Below are positions 30,290 to 38,988 of a stretch of 64,000 bases of DNA, piece after piece. The notes under the pieces are model-generated. The model saw only the letters and a program-made list of their open reading frames with translations, was not told where the DNA came from and did no database searches. Made by a program: the position numbers and the translations under genes. The stretch is from Pseudogymnoascus destructans (lineage: Eukaryota; Ascomycota; Leotiomycetes; Thelebolales; Thelebolaceae): positions 186,001-250,000 of the forward strand of contig NW_020167545.1 of assembly GCF_001641265.1 (NCBI RefSeq), in the 5' to 3' direction. Numbering within the stretch: the stretch's first letter is position 1; each line of letters starts with the position of its first letter.

Positions 30290-32484
30290 TGGTATTCAAA
30301 ATGACCATAGCGTGTTCTAAATGCTGTCTTCCACTCATCATCTTCCTTGATGCGTATCAGGTTATAAGCTCCCCTGAGATCTAACTTGGTAAAGATCTTT
30401 GCTGAAGAGAGCCTATCCATGAGCTCAGGGATAAGGGGTAAAGCATATCTGTTTTTAACAGTGACTGCATTAAGGCCCCTATAATCAACACAGAGACGCA
30501 AGGAGCCATCTTTCTTCTTGACAAAGAGAATAGGAGCTCCTGCTGGTGAGGAAGAAGGTCTGATAAAGCCAGAACTAAGGTTCTCATCTAGGTATTCTCT
30601 GAGAGTTTTCAGCTCTAATTCAGATAGAGAGTAGATAGGGCCGTAGGGAGGCATTGAGCCTTTTGCGAGTGGTATCTCATGGTCATAAGGCTGGTGCTTT
30701 GGCAGAATTGATGCCTTTGCCTTGTCAAAAAGATGTTGGTAGTCTTGGTATGCTAAAGGCAAAATGACCTCCTGAGATGATTTCTCCAAATCTGAAGTAG
30801 CTGCTATCTCCAGGACAGGTTGGAAAGGTTTCACCCATATCAGAGATGATATATCGTCCATAGTTTGGTCAAAATCCTTGATCTGGGACAAGTTTGAGTC
30901 TTGGACCTGAATAGGGGTAACTGAGGCTTGAAGGGTTTTTTCAGTATTGAGCTCAGGATTTGAGCTAAACCCAAGCGATAAATGCTTCCAATTGATAGTT
31001 GGATCATGCCTTTGAAGCCATGGAAGACCTAGGATAACTGGGTACTTCATTGGTATAACATCTAAAGAGATGGTGTCTGAAAATGTTGATTTTCCTAGGG
31101 GAATCTCAAGTTTGAGTACTGGGGTGTTGCAGGTAATGGAACCTGAACTGATAGGAGTTCCATCAATGACTCGGAGCAACTCTGGAGTGCGTTTGGGAAT
31201 TGTAGGTAACTGGTGTGTCAAGATGAGGTCTTGAGATATAAAGTTGCCTGTTGCCCCTGAGTCTATCATAGCCCTTGTAGACAACACCTGTTGTTTGAAA
31301 TGGAGTTGAATAGGGATTAACAGGTGTGTGAGACTCTGAGAAAGCACCATCGACACATCTTTGTTGTCTAGGGGAGAAGTTGTAGTCTCAGTTGAAGTTG
31401 TGCCTGGTGGGGATTTTTCAAGTTTTTTAGGAATAGCAGCTGTGACTGTGTCTGAGGCTGCTATATGTTTTGATTCAGCACTCCCCCGTGCTGAATAGCA
31501 CTCCTGAATTCTGTGCCCCCCTTTGCCACAGTATAAACAAAGGTTGTTGACCATTCTGTGTTTTCTTTCTTGAGGAGTAAGTTTACCCCTTTTCAGTTTT
31601 TGAGGGCTTCTTGTAGGCTGAGGTGCTGGATTTGCTGTAGATCTCTTTATAGAGGCGTCTAAGTCCATAGGTTCAGGTGCTGAGTCCTTAGCAGTTGGTG
31701 TAGAGGTGTAATTGTTGAAATTTCTTGTTGGATGCCAGTCTTGGTTCTTCTCCTTTCTTCTTTCAAAAAGCCTATCATCAAGTCTGACAGCTTTCTCTAT
31801 AAGCGTTTGAAGTGTTGTAGGGCGTTCTTCTTTGCTGAGTTCATCCTTAATAGAGCTCTTGAGCCCTTGGTAGTAAGTGAAGACTAAGGCTTCTTCATTC
31901 CAAGTCAAGTGAGAAGTGATTCTCCTAAATTCTGTTGTATACTGAGCAGCAGAGGTCTTTTGACATAGCTTCTGTAGCTCTCTTTCTGCTGTAGCAGTTT
32001 CGTTGATGTCTCCAAAGGTCCTGGTAAGTTCCTCTTGAAACTGGTCATAAGAGGTAATCAAAGGTGTAGTGGTATTTTGGTTGTTGCCACTAAGTCTTCT
32101 AAGATATGGCTCAAAGAAGTTGAATGCAGATCCACGGAGGTAGCTGGCAGCGAAATATATCTTCTGAATATCTGAGGTGAACTGATGAGGCCTGAGGGTG
32201 AAGTAGATGTCCAGTTGCATAAGAAATCCCTTCAACTTCCTCCTGTCTCCATGGTATAAATCTGGTGTTTGCACTTTAGGAAGTGCACCTGGGGTACTCG
32301 AAATAGCCAGAGGAGCTGTGGGAAGCTCTGTATGATGTGTCTGAGTTGAAGATTGTGTTGCTGAAGTGTTGGCTTGAAAGGTGTTTTCCAAATTCTCAAG
32401 TTTGTTTGCTATAGTTTGTATAAAGGCAAACAGTTGTTGCATCTGCTGTTCAGCAGTAGTTGTAGGAGCTTGGTCGTCCTCCAT
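30241..32484 (-). CDS. Chromovirus gag-pol, first part: Gag, protease, start of RT
   Basis: 747 codons from MEDDQAPTTTAEQQM. Gag has the Ty3-type retrotransposon-gag region (FLMQLDIYFTLRP, FEEL-like QFQEELTRTFGD) and one zinc knuckle, CLYCGKGGHRIQEC. The aspartic protease is marked by AMIDSGATGNFISQDL and ILGLPWLQRHDP. RT begins with LREYLDENLSSGFIRPSSSP, FVKKKDGSLRLCVDYRGLN and FTKLDLRGAYNLIRI, then FRTRYGHFEYQ. Gag and pol share one frame with no gag/pol shift. The frame is lost right after FEYQ, because a net four nucleotides are missing relative to the RT consensus, and stops at 30241. Confidence 0.93.
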   Translation of the reverse strand: MEDDQAPTTTAEQQMQQLFAFIQTIANKLENLENTFQANTSATQSSTQTHHTELPTAPLAISSTPGALPKVQTPDLYHGDRRKLKGFLMQLDIYFTLRPHQFTSDIQKIYFAASYLRGSAFNFFEPYLRRLSGNNQNTTTPLITSYDQFQEELTRTFGDINETATAERELQKLCQKTSAAQYTTEFRRITSHLTWNEEALVFTYYQGLKSSIKDELSKEERPTTLQTLIEKAVRLDDRLFERRKEKNQDWHPTRNFNNYTSTPTAKDSAPEPMDLDASIKRSTANPAPQPTRSPQKLKRGKLTPQERKHRMVNNLCLYCGKGGHRIQECYSARGSAESKHIAASDTVTAAIPKKLEKSPPGTTSTETTTSPLDNKDVSMVLSQSLTHLLIPIQLHFKQQVLSTRAMIDSGATGNFISQDLILTHQLPTIPKRTPELLRVIDGTPISSGSITCNTPVLKLEIPLGKSTFSDTISLDVIPMKYPVILGLPWLQRHDPTINWKHLSLGFSSNPELNTEKTLQASVTPIQVQDSNLSQIKDFDQTMDDISSLIWVKPFQPVLEIAATSDLEKSSQEVILPLAYQDYQHLFDKAKASILPKHQPYDHEIPLAKGSMPPYGPIYSLSELELKTLREYLDENLSSGFIRPSSSPAGAPILFVKKKDGSLRLCVDYRGLNAVTVKNRYALPLIPELMDRLSSAKIFTKLDLRGAYNLIRIKEDDEWKTAFRTRYGHFEYQCLLGLPMHLLLSKLS

Positions 32485-32536
32485 TGTAGTATCGAAGTGC
32501 TGCTATAGAAATAGTTGAAGCTTGAAGCAGGCAAGG

Positions 32537-33472
32537 TGTAATGGTGGGTGCACCAGATATGAGAATCTAGCCACCCAAGGAAGGGATGAATTTACTAAGA
32601 CAACACACTGTCTTAGGAAACAGAGCCAAAGGGTTGTAGCTTAGACTATTCCACAACGCAGCAATCAGGTGTATGATGTGGTGAAGTGGTTTAGACAAGT
32701 TGCAACAAATGTTGAGTCTGAGAACTCAGGGGTAAGTCAGAGGTTAGCACCTCACTGACTTTTCAAAAACAGAGAATAACAAGATCAATGCTTGGAAGCT
32801 TAGAAAAGACGTAGAAGTATGTGCTAGTCGATTTACTGTATTGCCTGCTTGCCCTTTCTTAAGGAAAGGGCAATCCTATTTATGCCAAAGGAGTGTAGTT
32901 CTCTCATTTTCCATGACTTTCCATGACTAACCAGGCTTGGTAAATGTATTAGAAATCAAGTGCGACCCACAACTAGCTTGCTAATCATGTAGTGAACGTA
33001 AGAGAATCCCATAGAACCATCTCTTGGGTTCCTAGCCTATAGGAAGTGAAAAGGAGGTCCAAGGTCAGAGTACCTATAGACAAATTATGTCATAACTTAA
33101 CCAATCTTGTGGGTAACTAAGGAGCGATGACGTGTAATGAATCATAGAGGGTTGTAGAAGCTTCTAGAGCTATCGTTCATGTTCCTAGGCCTCTAGTTGG
33201 TAGAGATATGCCATGTGGTAGTATTGACCCACCCCCTTAAGGAGGAGATTTTCTTAATAACTTGTTCAATGAGTGTCCAAATGATATGCCGTGATGTATG
33301 TAGCATAAACAGATGTAGTAGAAGAGTTTGCAGCAATCGTTGAGTAGTATTGCTTCTGTTGTTGGTGTGATAAGCCAAGATATGTATGGTGACTTGTAGG
33401 TTTGAGGAGGAGATTTCTAAGTTTGCTCTTGAGTTTGATAGCAAACTGAGTGCAACGAATGTCAGTATGACA
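32537..33472 (-). repeat. 5' LTR of the full-length chromovirus
   Basis: 936 bp, minus-strand orientation TGTCATAC...CATTACA. It should contain the promoter and polyadenylation signals. A standard tRNA primer site (starting TGG) is not evident right after it. Confidence 0.93.
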
Positions 33473-33612
33473 ATATCTCTACAACCCTCTATGATTCATT
33501 ACATGACATCACTCATACTACCACATGACATATCTCTACCAACTAGAGGCCTAGGAGCATGAACGATAGCTCTAAAAGCTCCTACGAACCTCTATGATTC
33601 ATTACATGTCAT
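33473..33612 (+). repeat. LTR fragment right of the full-length Ty3 element
   Basis: Contains CATATCTCTACCAACTAGAGGC and TCTATGATTCATTACATG blocks of the LTR, continuing the fragment at 26537-26747 that the full-length element split. Some of it is duplicated internally. Confidence 0.75.
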
Positions 33613-33645
33613 CACTCTAGAGTAGCGGTGAACATATGCAAGTTG

Positions 33646-33717
33646 TGAGTTGGCGCAACTTGCTTCCTCTTGCGTTACTCCAACCTTGAGCGAAGCGAAA
33701 AGTTTGGTCACGACGAT
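33646..33717 (-). repeat. Right terminal inverted repeat of element B
   Basis: Inverted match to 23632-23722, followed by TA (33718-33719). Element C lies only a few bases further right. Confidence 0.65.
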
Positions 33718-33725
33718 TATCGTTA

Positions 33726-35585
33726 ACGTACATGCATAGCGAGCGGGCCAGCATAGCGAACGGGCCACTAAACCACCACATGCATTCTTTACCACGGTCG
33801 CAGTCTAAACCACAATGCCAAATCAATTGAAACTATATAGAATCCTCTTCTTCAGAGGTTACTACTACTACCTGACAGGTTCGTGCATTATGACCGGCCT
33901 CACCGCAAACGCTACAGTGCTGGGCGCGTACTTGAGCCCCCTCCGTACGACGACCACCACGACTTGTTTCCTCCTTCAACTGCTCATCCACATTCTTCTG
34001 AGTTATCAGATCCTCTGCTTCCTGCATACTAAGTGATCCTCCTGCCCGTAGACGTACTTTTTTAGCCCTCCGGCGTTTACTAAGTACCTCATTTGCCGTA
34101 CGAAGGTCCTTTAGCTCAGCCCGCATCAACACAAGCTCGTGTGCTCTTCGACATACCTCTTGCCTGGGCGTCAATCACGTCGTACATATGGGTTGGGGAG
34201 CTATTTTGATGCCTAGCGATCTTATTCTTAATGGTGGTTGACTGTTGAGTGATCTCGGACGCTGTCTTAGGGGTCTTTGTAACCCAAGATTGAGCTGTCC
34301 TTGGGCGTGTGTTCAGTGGCTCAGGTGTCATTGGCTTTGGATCTAGCTGGGAAAGCACAGCTTCGGGGTTGAGAGGGACAAGACCAGTCGCTCTAAAGCC
34401 TGCTCGTACGTTGTTTTCAGTCATAGCTATGTTGAAGGCCTCTAAAAATGCGTCGGAAAAGTCGTCCTTCGTGATGTGAGTGATTTGCATCCGCATCATC
34501 TTCTCAATTTGCTTCCCATACGAAGCCTTGAGCGGGCTAAAACAACTGACATCAAGAGGCTGGAGGATATGAGACGAATGGGGAGGCATACAGAGTGGTA
34601 GGATACTATTAGTCTTGCAGTAGTCGTCGAATTCGGTAGAGTGGTGGCTTGTATGGCCGTCGAGGACTAAGAGGCGATAAACACCTTTCGTACAAGCCTT
34701 CATGCACTGATCAAAGTGCTTGATCCAATCTAAACCAATCTCATTTGTAGTCCAGCCGTTGGTACTTGTATGGATCCTCCAATCGCTCAGGAATCGGCCG
34801 TTCTGATACCAAGATGTGAGGTGGAATTTTCCCTTCACAACCACGTACGGAGGTAGTGTCCAGCCAGTCGCGCATACTCCCTGGATCACTGTAACAAACT
34901 CTCGATTGCCTGGCTGCTTCGTACGAGGCTGAGAACTTCGTTCGGAGCTTGTAACAACCTTTGCGCTCGAGAGCATGCCCATTAGAAACCCAGTCTCGTC
35001 AAAGTTATAGATATCCTCCTCTTGGATGCCATACTTAGCAATCATGTTCTGTACAAGCCGGAACCACGCATTTACTACGTCCGGATCTTCGCATTGGGCC
35101 CTCTGGTAATCGATTCGACGCCGAAAACGCGTGGTAAGCTCAGGGTTGCGCTTGACAAAGTTCTCTGCCCATCGTGGTCCAACATGCGATGCATCACGGT
35201 CCGTACGGAGGCGATCGGCCATTTCTCGAACGTCTTCAAGCCGGGGCTGAAATCCTCGCGAATCTAGGTCGAGTATCCGATCGACAAGCACCTTCTCTTC
35301 TAAATTGGTCAACTTCCTCGAGTTGGCAGAGATATCGCGTCGTGATTTCCGTCCAGCTTGTCGGCATTCGAGGGTCGTACGGGCAACTTGGTAGACTTTA
35401 GCTGCAGCTCGAATCGAGAGATTAGGGTCTCTTTTTAATGCCTCGAGAGCAAGGACAATACGGCTTTCGTTTGAAGAACATTCCATCTTTGATGGTTGTG
35501 AAAATTGATGTTAGAGGTAAGAAGTTGTGAAAAGTGGGTGGAGTGGCCCGTTCACTATGCTGGCCCGCTCGCTATGCATGTACGT
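33726..35585 (-). mobile_element. Fot1/pogo-type transposon C with 44-bp terminal inverted repeats
   Basis: 1,860 bp. Inverted repeats at 33726-33769 and 35542-35585 both begin, reading inward, ACGTACATGCATAGCGAGCG and differ at one base. TA target duplication at 33724-33725 and 35586-35587. It encodes one transposase on the minus strand with a frame change near the C-terminus, so it is structurally complete but probably not autonomous. Confidence 0.94.
33833..35486 (-). pseudogene. Transposase C, Fot1/pogo DDE with C-terminal zinc knuckle (one frameshift)
   Basis: From ATG 35486 (MECSSNESRIVLALEALKRD) the frame runs 456 codons: an N-terminal helix-turn-helix (SIRAAAKVYQVARTTLECR), a CENP-B-like HTH (ADRLRTDRDASHVGPRWAEN), then the DDE core with Asp in IYNFDETGFLMG, LLVLDGHTSHHSTEF and ILQPLDVSCFSPLKA. 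It ends in a wrong frame at 34116. The natural C-terminus lies in the overlapping frame ending at 33833: HELVLMRAELKDLRTANE, LSKRRRAKKVRLRAGGSL and the knuckle CSVCGEAGHNARTC. The change falls near 34165-34180. A GTATGT donor is nearby but no acceptor restores phase, so I prefer a one-base frameshift to an intron. Confidence 0.88.
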
Positions 35586-36272
35586 TATATGCTGCTTTCG
35601 CTAGACCAATAGGTCGGTCGGCCACGACAAAAAAAACCACTATATAAACCTCATACTTTAAGCTACAATAAGAGACAAAAAGTAGCATTGGCACTCGAGA
35701 TCAGACTCTCGAGTCCAGAAAGCTAAGGGGGTATAAGAACTACAGCAGAAGTGGATTGATTCACTTTGCTAGTTCTACACTTTTCCTCTCCCTTCCCCGC
35801 TGTAAAACAAAGATCAACCCCGTGATTCTGCCCGGCCAAGTTGCCAACCACCACCCCATTCACAATGCCGACACAACCCGCCCGCTGCTGCCGCCTCGTA
35901 AATGGGACAAACCACCCAATCACGGGACTGCGGCGATGACGACGAAGATGACTTGACGAGGACTTGACAATAGCTCGACTAAGGCTCTTCCATTGAACGG
36001 AACCTATGCCCGGAGTGGGTGTCTCGGCGAGAGGGTTGGGAGCGGATTGTCGAATCACAGCTCTGGAGATGGCGATTAGTGAGCTCCCCGATGCGTCTAT
36101 ACTTCAGTATACCACGGTATACCTTGGGGTAAGATACCAAGGTATGGATACACGGGTAGTCAAGGAGCGCGGCGGGGTCTAGGGTTGGAGACGGATATTC
36201 ACAGTTGTATATTGCATTATATATATATCCGAGGACACATTTGCACCATCTTTTACACTGTTATCAACTTCC
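35586..36272. promoter_or_regulatory. Upstream region of the P450 gene
   Basis: About 690 nt from element C to the P450 start. The left 150 nt are AT-rich repeat flank. A nested inverted-repeat cluster at 36107-36145 and a TATATATAT run at about 36219 lie within 170 nt of the start codon. No gene seen. Confidence 0.5.
36107..36145. promoter_or_regulatory. Nested inverted repeats upstream of the P450 (operator-like)
   Basis: GTATACC (36107-36113) pairs with GGTATAC (36116-36122) over a 2-nt gap, and ATACCTTGG (36119-36127) pairs with CCAAGGTAT (36137-36145) over 9 nt. The two palindromes overlap and lie about 130-165 nt before the ATG, a plausible binding site for a dimeric regulator. No known factor is assigned. 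Confidence 0.45.
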
Positions 36273-38069
36273 ATGGTGAAAAAGACAGCCATCAAGATGT
36301 TGGCTCAGCTACAGGATGTCGCGCCCACGAGGCTAGCAATGCTGGTCCTCGGTGGACTGGTGGCATCGCTTTTTATCTACGTAGGTTGCTCAGCTTCAGA
36401 TCTCGAGATCGCCGCGTCCTCGTCCTTGTTATCCAGCTAACCAGGTCTCCCAAAGGCCCTCCTCGTCTCATTCTACCGCCTCACATTCCACCCTCTGGCC
36501 TCCTACCCAGGTCCCTTCCTCGCAAAAATCACAGATTGGCATCAAGTATACAACGCCTACCATGGAAACCGCCATCTCTCCCTCTACCTCATGCACGAGA
36601 AATACGGTATGTCCCCACTCTCCAGCCTCACCAAACCTCTCCTCTAACACCTACAGGCCCCTTCGTCCGCTATGGCCCTAACAGCCTCTCCACCAACACG
36701 GCCACTGCCCTCCATAGCATCTACGGCTTCCACTCCCCCGTCCAAAAGGGCAAATTCTACACTGCCTTCCCCGCTAACAAGCACGCCTACAACACGCACA
36801 GCAGCATCGACAAGGCGCAGCACGCGCGCAAGCGCCGCGTTCTCTCTCACGCCTTCTCCGACGGCGCCGTGAAGGCCATGGAGCGCTATATTCTGCAGAA
36901 CGTGCGCGCCTTCACCGAGGGGCTAGGCGCGAGCTCTGCCACTGTTGGCCAGGAGAGGAAGGGATGGGGATTAGGCCAGAATATGGCTGATTGGTGTAAT
37001 TATCTCACCTTCGATGTTATGGGGGATCTCTGTTTTGGAAAGGCGTTTGGCATGTTAGAGAAGGAGGATAACCGGTTCGCGATTGAACTTATTGGAAATG
37101 CGGCGCATCGCCATCTTATTGTTGGTCCCCCCACTCATGAGATATGAGATCTCAGTAGCGTTTAGAGCACAACTAACACCCCCCCAGTGCGGCGCCATGC
37201 CCCTCCTCCACGAATACCACCTCGACCACGTGCTCTTCCCCCACCTCGCCGCCGGCCGCGCACGCTACATGGCGTACAGCAAATCGCAATCCGTCGAGCG
37301 CATGAAGAACCCCGACGTCGACCGCAAAGATTTCTTCTACTACCTCCTCAAAGCCAAAGACCCCGAAACCGGCGCGGGCTTCGCCCTCCCCGAGCTCTGG
37401 GGCGAGTCCAACCTCCTCATCATCGCCGGCTCAGACACCACCTCCACCGCTCTCGCAGCTGCATTCTTCTACCTCGTCCACAACCCCGCCGCTCTCCAGA
37501 CCGTACAGGCTGAAGTCCGCAAGGCCTTTTCAGATGAGGAGGAAATCGTCGCCGGCGCGACTCTCAATTCCTGCACCTACCTCCGCGCCGTCCTCGATGA
37601 GTCCATGCGCCTCAGCCCCCCAGTCGGCGGCATCCTCCCCCGCGAAGTCCTAGGGAGAGGAATCGACATCGACGGACACCACATCCCCGCCGGTGTCGAC
37701 GTGGGCACCTCCCACTACGCCGTGCACCACAACCCAGCCTACTACCCCTCCCCCTTCACCTTCAAGCCCGAGCGCTGGATTGCCTCCGGGGATGTGACAG
37801 CCGAAGACGTGACGAATGCGAAGAGCGCGTTCTGTGCATTTAGTGTTGGGCCGCGCGCGTGTATTGGGCGCGCGCTCGCGTATACGGAGTTGATGATTGC
37901 GTTGGGGAGGGTGGTGTGGGCTTTTGAGATGAGGGTTGCGGGTGGGCCGAGGGTGGGGGAGGGAGGGAGGGGGATGGGGGAGGGGAGAGAGAGGCAGGCG
38001 GAGTATCAGTTGAGGGATTCGTTTACGAGTTTGAAGGATGGGCCGATGGTGGAGTTTAGGCGGCGCTGA
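36273..38069 (+). CDS. Cytochrome P450 monooxygenase (four exons)
   Basis: Membrane-anchored haem monooxygenase of the endoplasmic reticulum; substrate unknown. Exons 36273-36384, 36445-36606, 36657-37120 and 37188-38069 keep phase and give 539 residues. An N-terminal membrane anchor (LAMLVLGGLVASLFIYVG) is followed by the Pro-rich hinge FHPLASYPGPFLAK. The oxygen-binding helix reads AGSDTTSTAL (about 326), the ExxR motif is ESMR (384-387), the PERW motif follows, and the haem loop FSVGPRACIG has its Cys at about 471. The first-exon donor GTTGCT is chosen because it is the only one joining in phase. The 3' end is strongly G-rich while the preceding 600 nt are C-rich. No biosynthetic partner genes lie beside it, so a detoxification or solitary role is as likely as secondary metabolism. 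Confidence 0.92.
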
Positions 38070-38349
38070 AAAGGGGGGAGAGGGGCGTTCTGCGGGGGTG
38101 GGGGTGATGAATGGCAATTACGTTGATTTATTCCGCATATGGTGTATGAGTTGCAGTTAATGGATGTGATTACCTTCCTACCCGTCGTTGTGAATCCCTT
38201 TATTCTCCTTCCCATTCCCACCACCCCTCCCAAACACCTATATCACGTCGTCTTCTCCTTCTAAACCTATGCCCTACCCCAAATTCTCTGCACCGCTACA
38301 CTCGAACATTCCATCAAACACCACCACCTACGCACAAAAACAACACAAA
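38070..38349. promoter_or_regulatory. Short spacer and leader of the Gly/Met-rich gene
   Basis: 280 nt, CT-rich toward the right end (38200-38350), as expected for a fungal promoter and leader. An in-frame ATG at 38269 could extend the next protein by 27 residues. Confidence 0.45.
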
Positions 38350-38988
38350 ATGTCCTTCCGCAACCCCTTCACCGGCGCCTACGCCCACGCCGCTACCCCC
38401 TCCCAAACTCAAACACAAACACAAACCCGCCCTCCCCCACCCCAAACGCAATCACGCCCTTCCCCCTCCCTCTCCCGCCCTCCGCCTCCACAAACACAAT
38501 CCCGTCCCCCTCCCTCATTCTCCCAGCCTCAACCACCCACTTTCGCACAGCCGCCACCGCAGCAACAAACTCGCGGCGGACAGAATCAGGGGGGTTCTAT
38601 CATGATTCCCGGCATAGGGGGGCAGATGGGGGGGGGATCTATTATGCTTCCGGGGGGAGGATCGATTACGATGCAACCGGGTGGGGGGTTATGTCAGAGT
38701 GGTGGGATTGAGACAACTATTGGGTGTGGGCCTATGGCGGGGACCCATGGGGGTATGGCGGGGTGCGGGCCTTGTTCGCCGGGGATGATGGGACAGATGG
38801 GGGGGCAGATGGGCGGGATGATGGGAGGCATGGGGGGGCAGATGGGAGGACAGATGGGAGGACAGATGGGAGGCCAGTCCGGGCAGCAGGGCGGGTGTGG
38901 GTGCGGTCCTTGTGGACCTTGTGGACCGATGGGAATGGGTGGTATGGGGGGGCATGGGATGGGGATGGGCGGGTGGAGGGGGTGTTAA
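38350..38988 (+). CDS. Small Pro/Gln- then Gly/Met/Cys-rich protein, function unknown
   Basis: From ATG 38350 (ACAAAATGTCC, good context; MSFRNPFTGAYAHAATPSQ) the product is 212 residues. Residues about 15-85 are Pro/Gln/Ser/Thr-rich with a repeated PPPPQTQSRP-like unit. Residues about 85-212 are Gly-rich with repeated GGQM and GGMM units and cysteine clusters GCGPMAG, GCGPCSPG and GCGCGPCGPCGP, ending WRGC. No signal peptide or membrane segment. The Cys-Gly-Pro and Met repeats could bind metal or form a disordered scaffold; this is inference. Low complexity limits certainty, but the start context, the single long frame and the composition change typical of neighbouring genes favour a real gene. 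Confidence 0.6.
   Translation: MSFRNPFTGAYAHAATPSQTQTQTQTRPPPPQTQSRPSPSLSRPPPPQTQSRPPPSFSQPQPPTFAQPPPQQQTRGGQNQGGSIMIPGIGGQMGGGSIMLPGGGSITMQPGGGLCQSGGIETTIGCGPMAGTHGGMAGCGPCSPGMMGQMGGQMGGMMGGMGGQMGGQMGGQMGGQSGQQGGCGCGPCGPCGPMGMGGMGGHGMGMGGWRGC

Larger units (their letters stand above)
26748..33472 (-). mobile_element. Full-length Ty3/gypsy chromovirus with LTRs and 5-bp target duplication
   Basis: 6,725 bp on the minus strand. LTRs at 32537-33472 (5') and 26748-27683 (3') are of equal length and look identical by eye except at the inner terminal base of the 3' LTR. The host duplication ATATC flanks both sides (26743-26747 and 33473-33477). A purine tract (AAAAGGGGGATCA) precedes the 3' LTR. 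The internal region encodes Gag, protease, RT, RNase H, integrase and a chromodomain, but the reading frame breaks within RT. The insertion is young and lies inside older LTR debris. Confidence 0.96.
23632..33717. mobile_element. Composite, rearranged pogo/Fot1-type element B bounded by inverted repeats
   Basis: Matching inverted termini lie at 23632-23722 and 33646-33717. Both begin, reading inward, ATCGTCGTGACCAAAC and share CAAGGTTGGAGTAA and GGAAGCAAGTTGCGCCAACT; a gap of about 17 nt separates the copies. Each end is flanked by TA (23630-23631; 33718-33719), the expected Tc1/mariner target duplication. Inside are a transposase C-terminal half (minus), an N-terminal fragment in the opposite orientation, a solo LTR, LTR fragments and the complete Ty3 element. 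The interval is best read as one old DNA transposon expanded and inverted by later LTR insertions. The pairing of these ends is an inference. Confidence 0.6.

Noticed and set aside
34116..34180. Intron at a GTATGT donor in transposase C
   Set aside because: No acceptor within a normal distance restores the downstream frame; a one-base frameshift is preferred.
36273..38988. Secondary-metabolite gene cluster around the P450
   Set aside because: No synthase, transporter or regulator gene is adjacent; the neighbour is a low-complexity protein.
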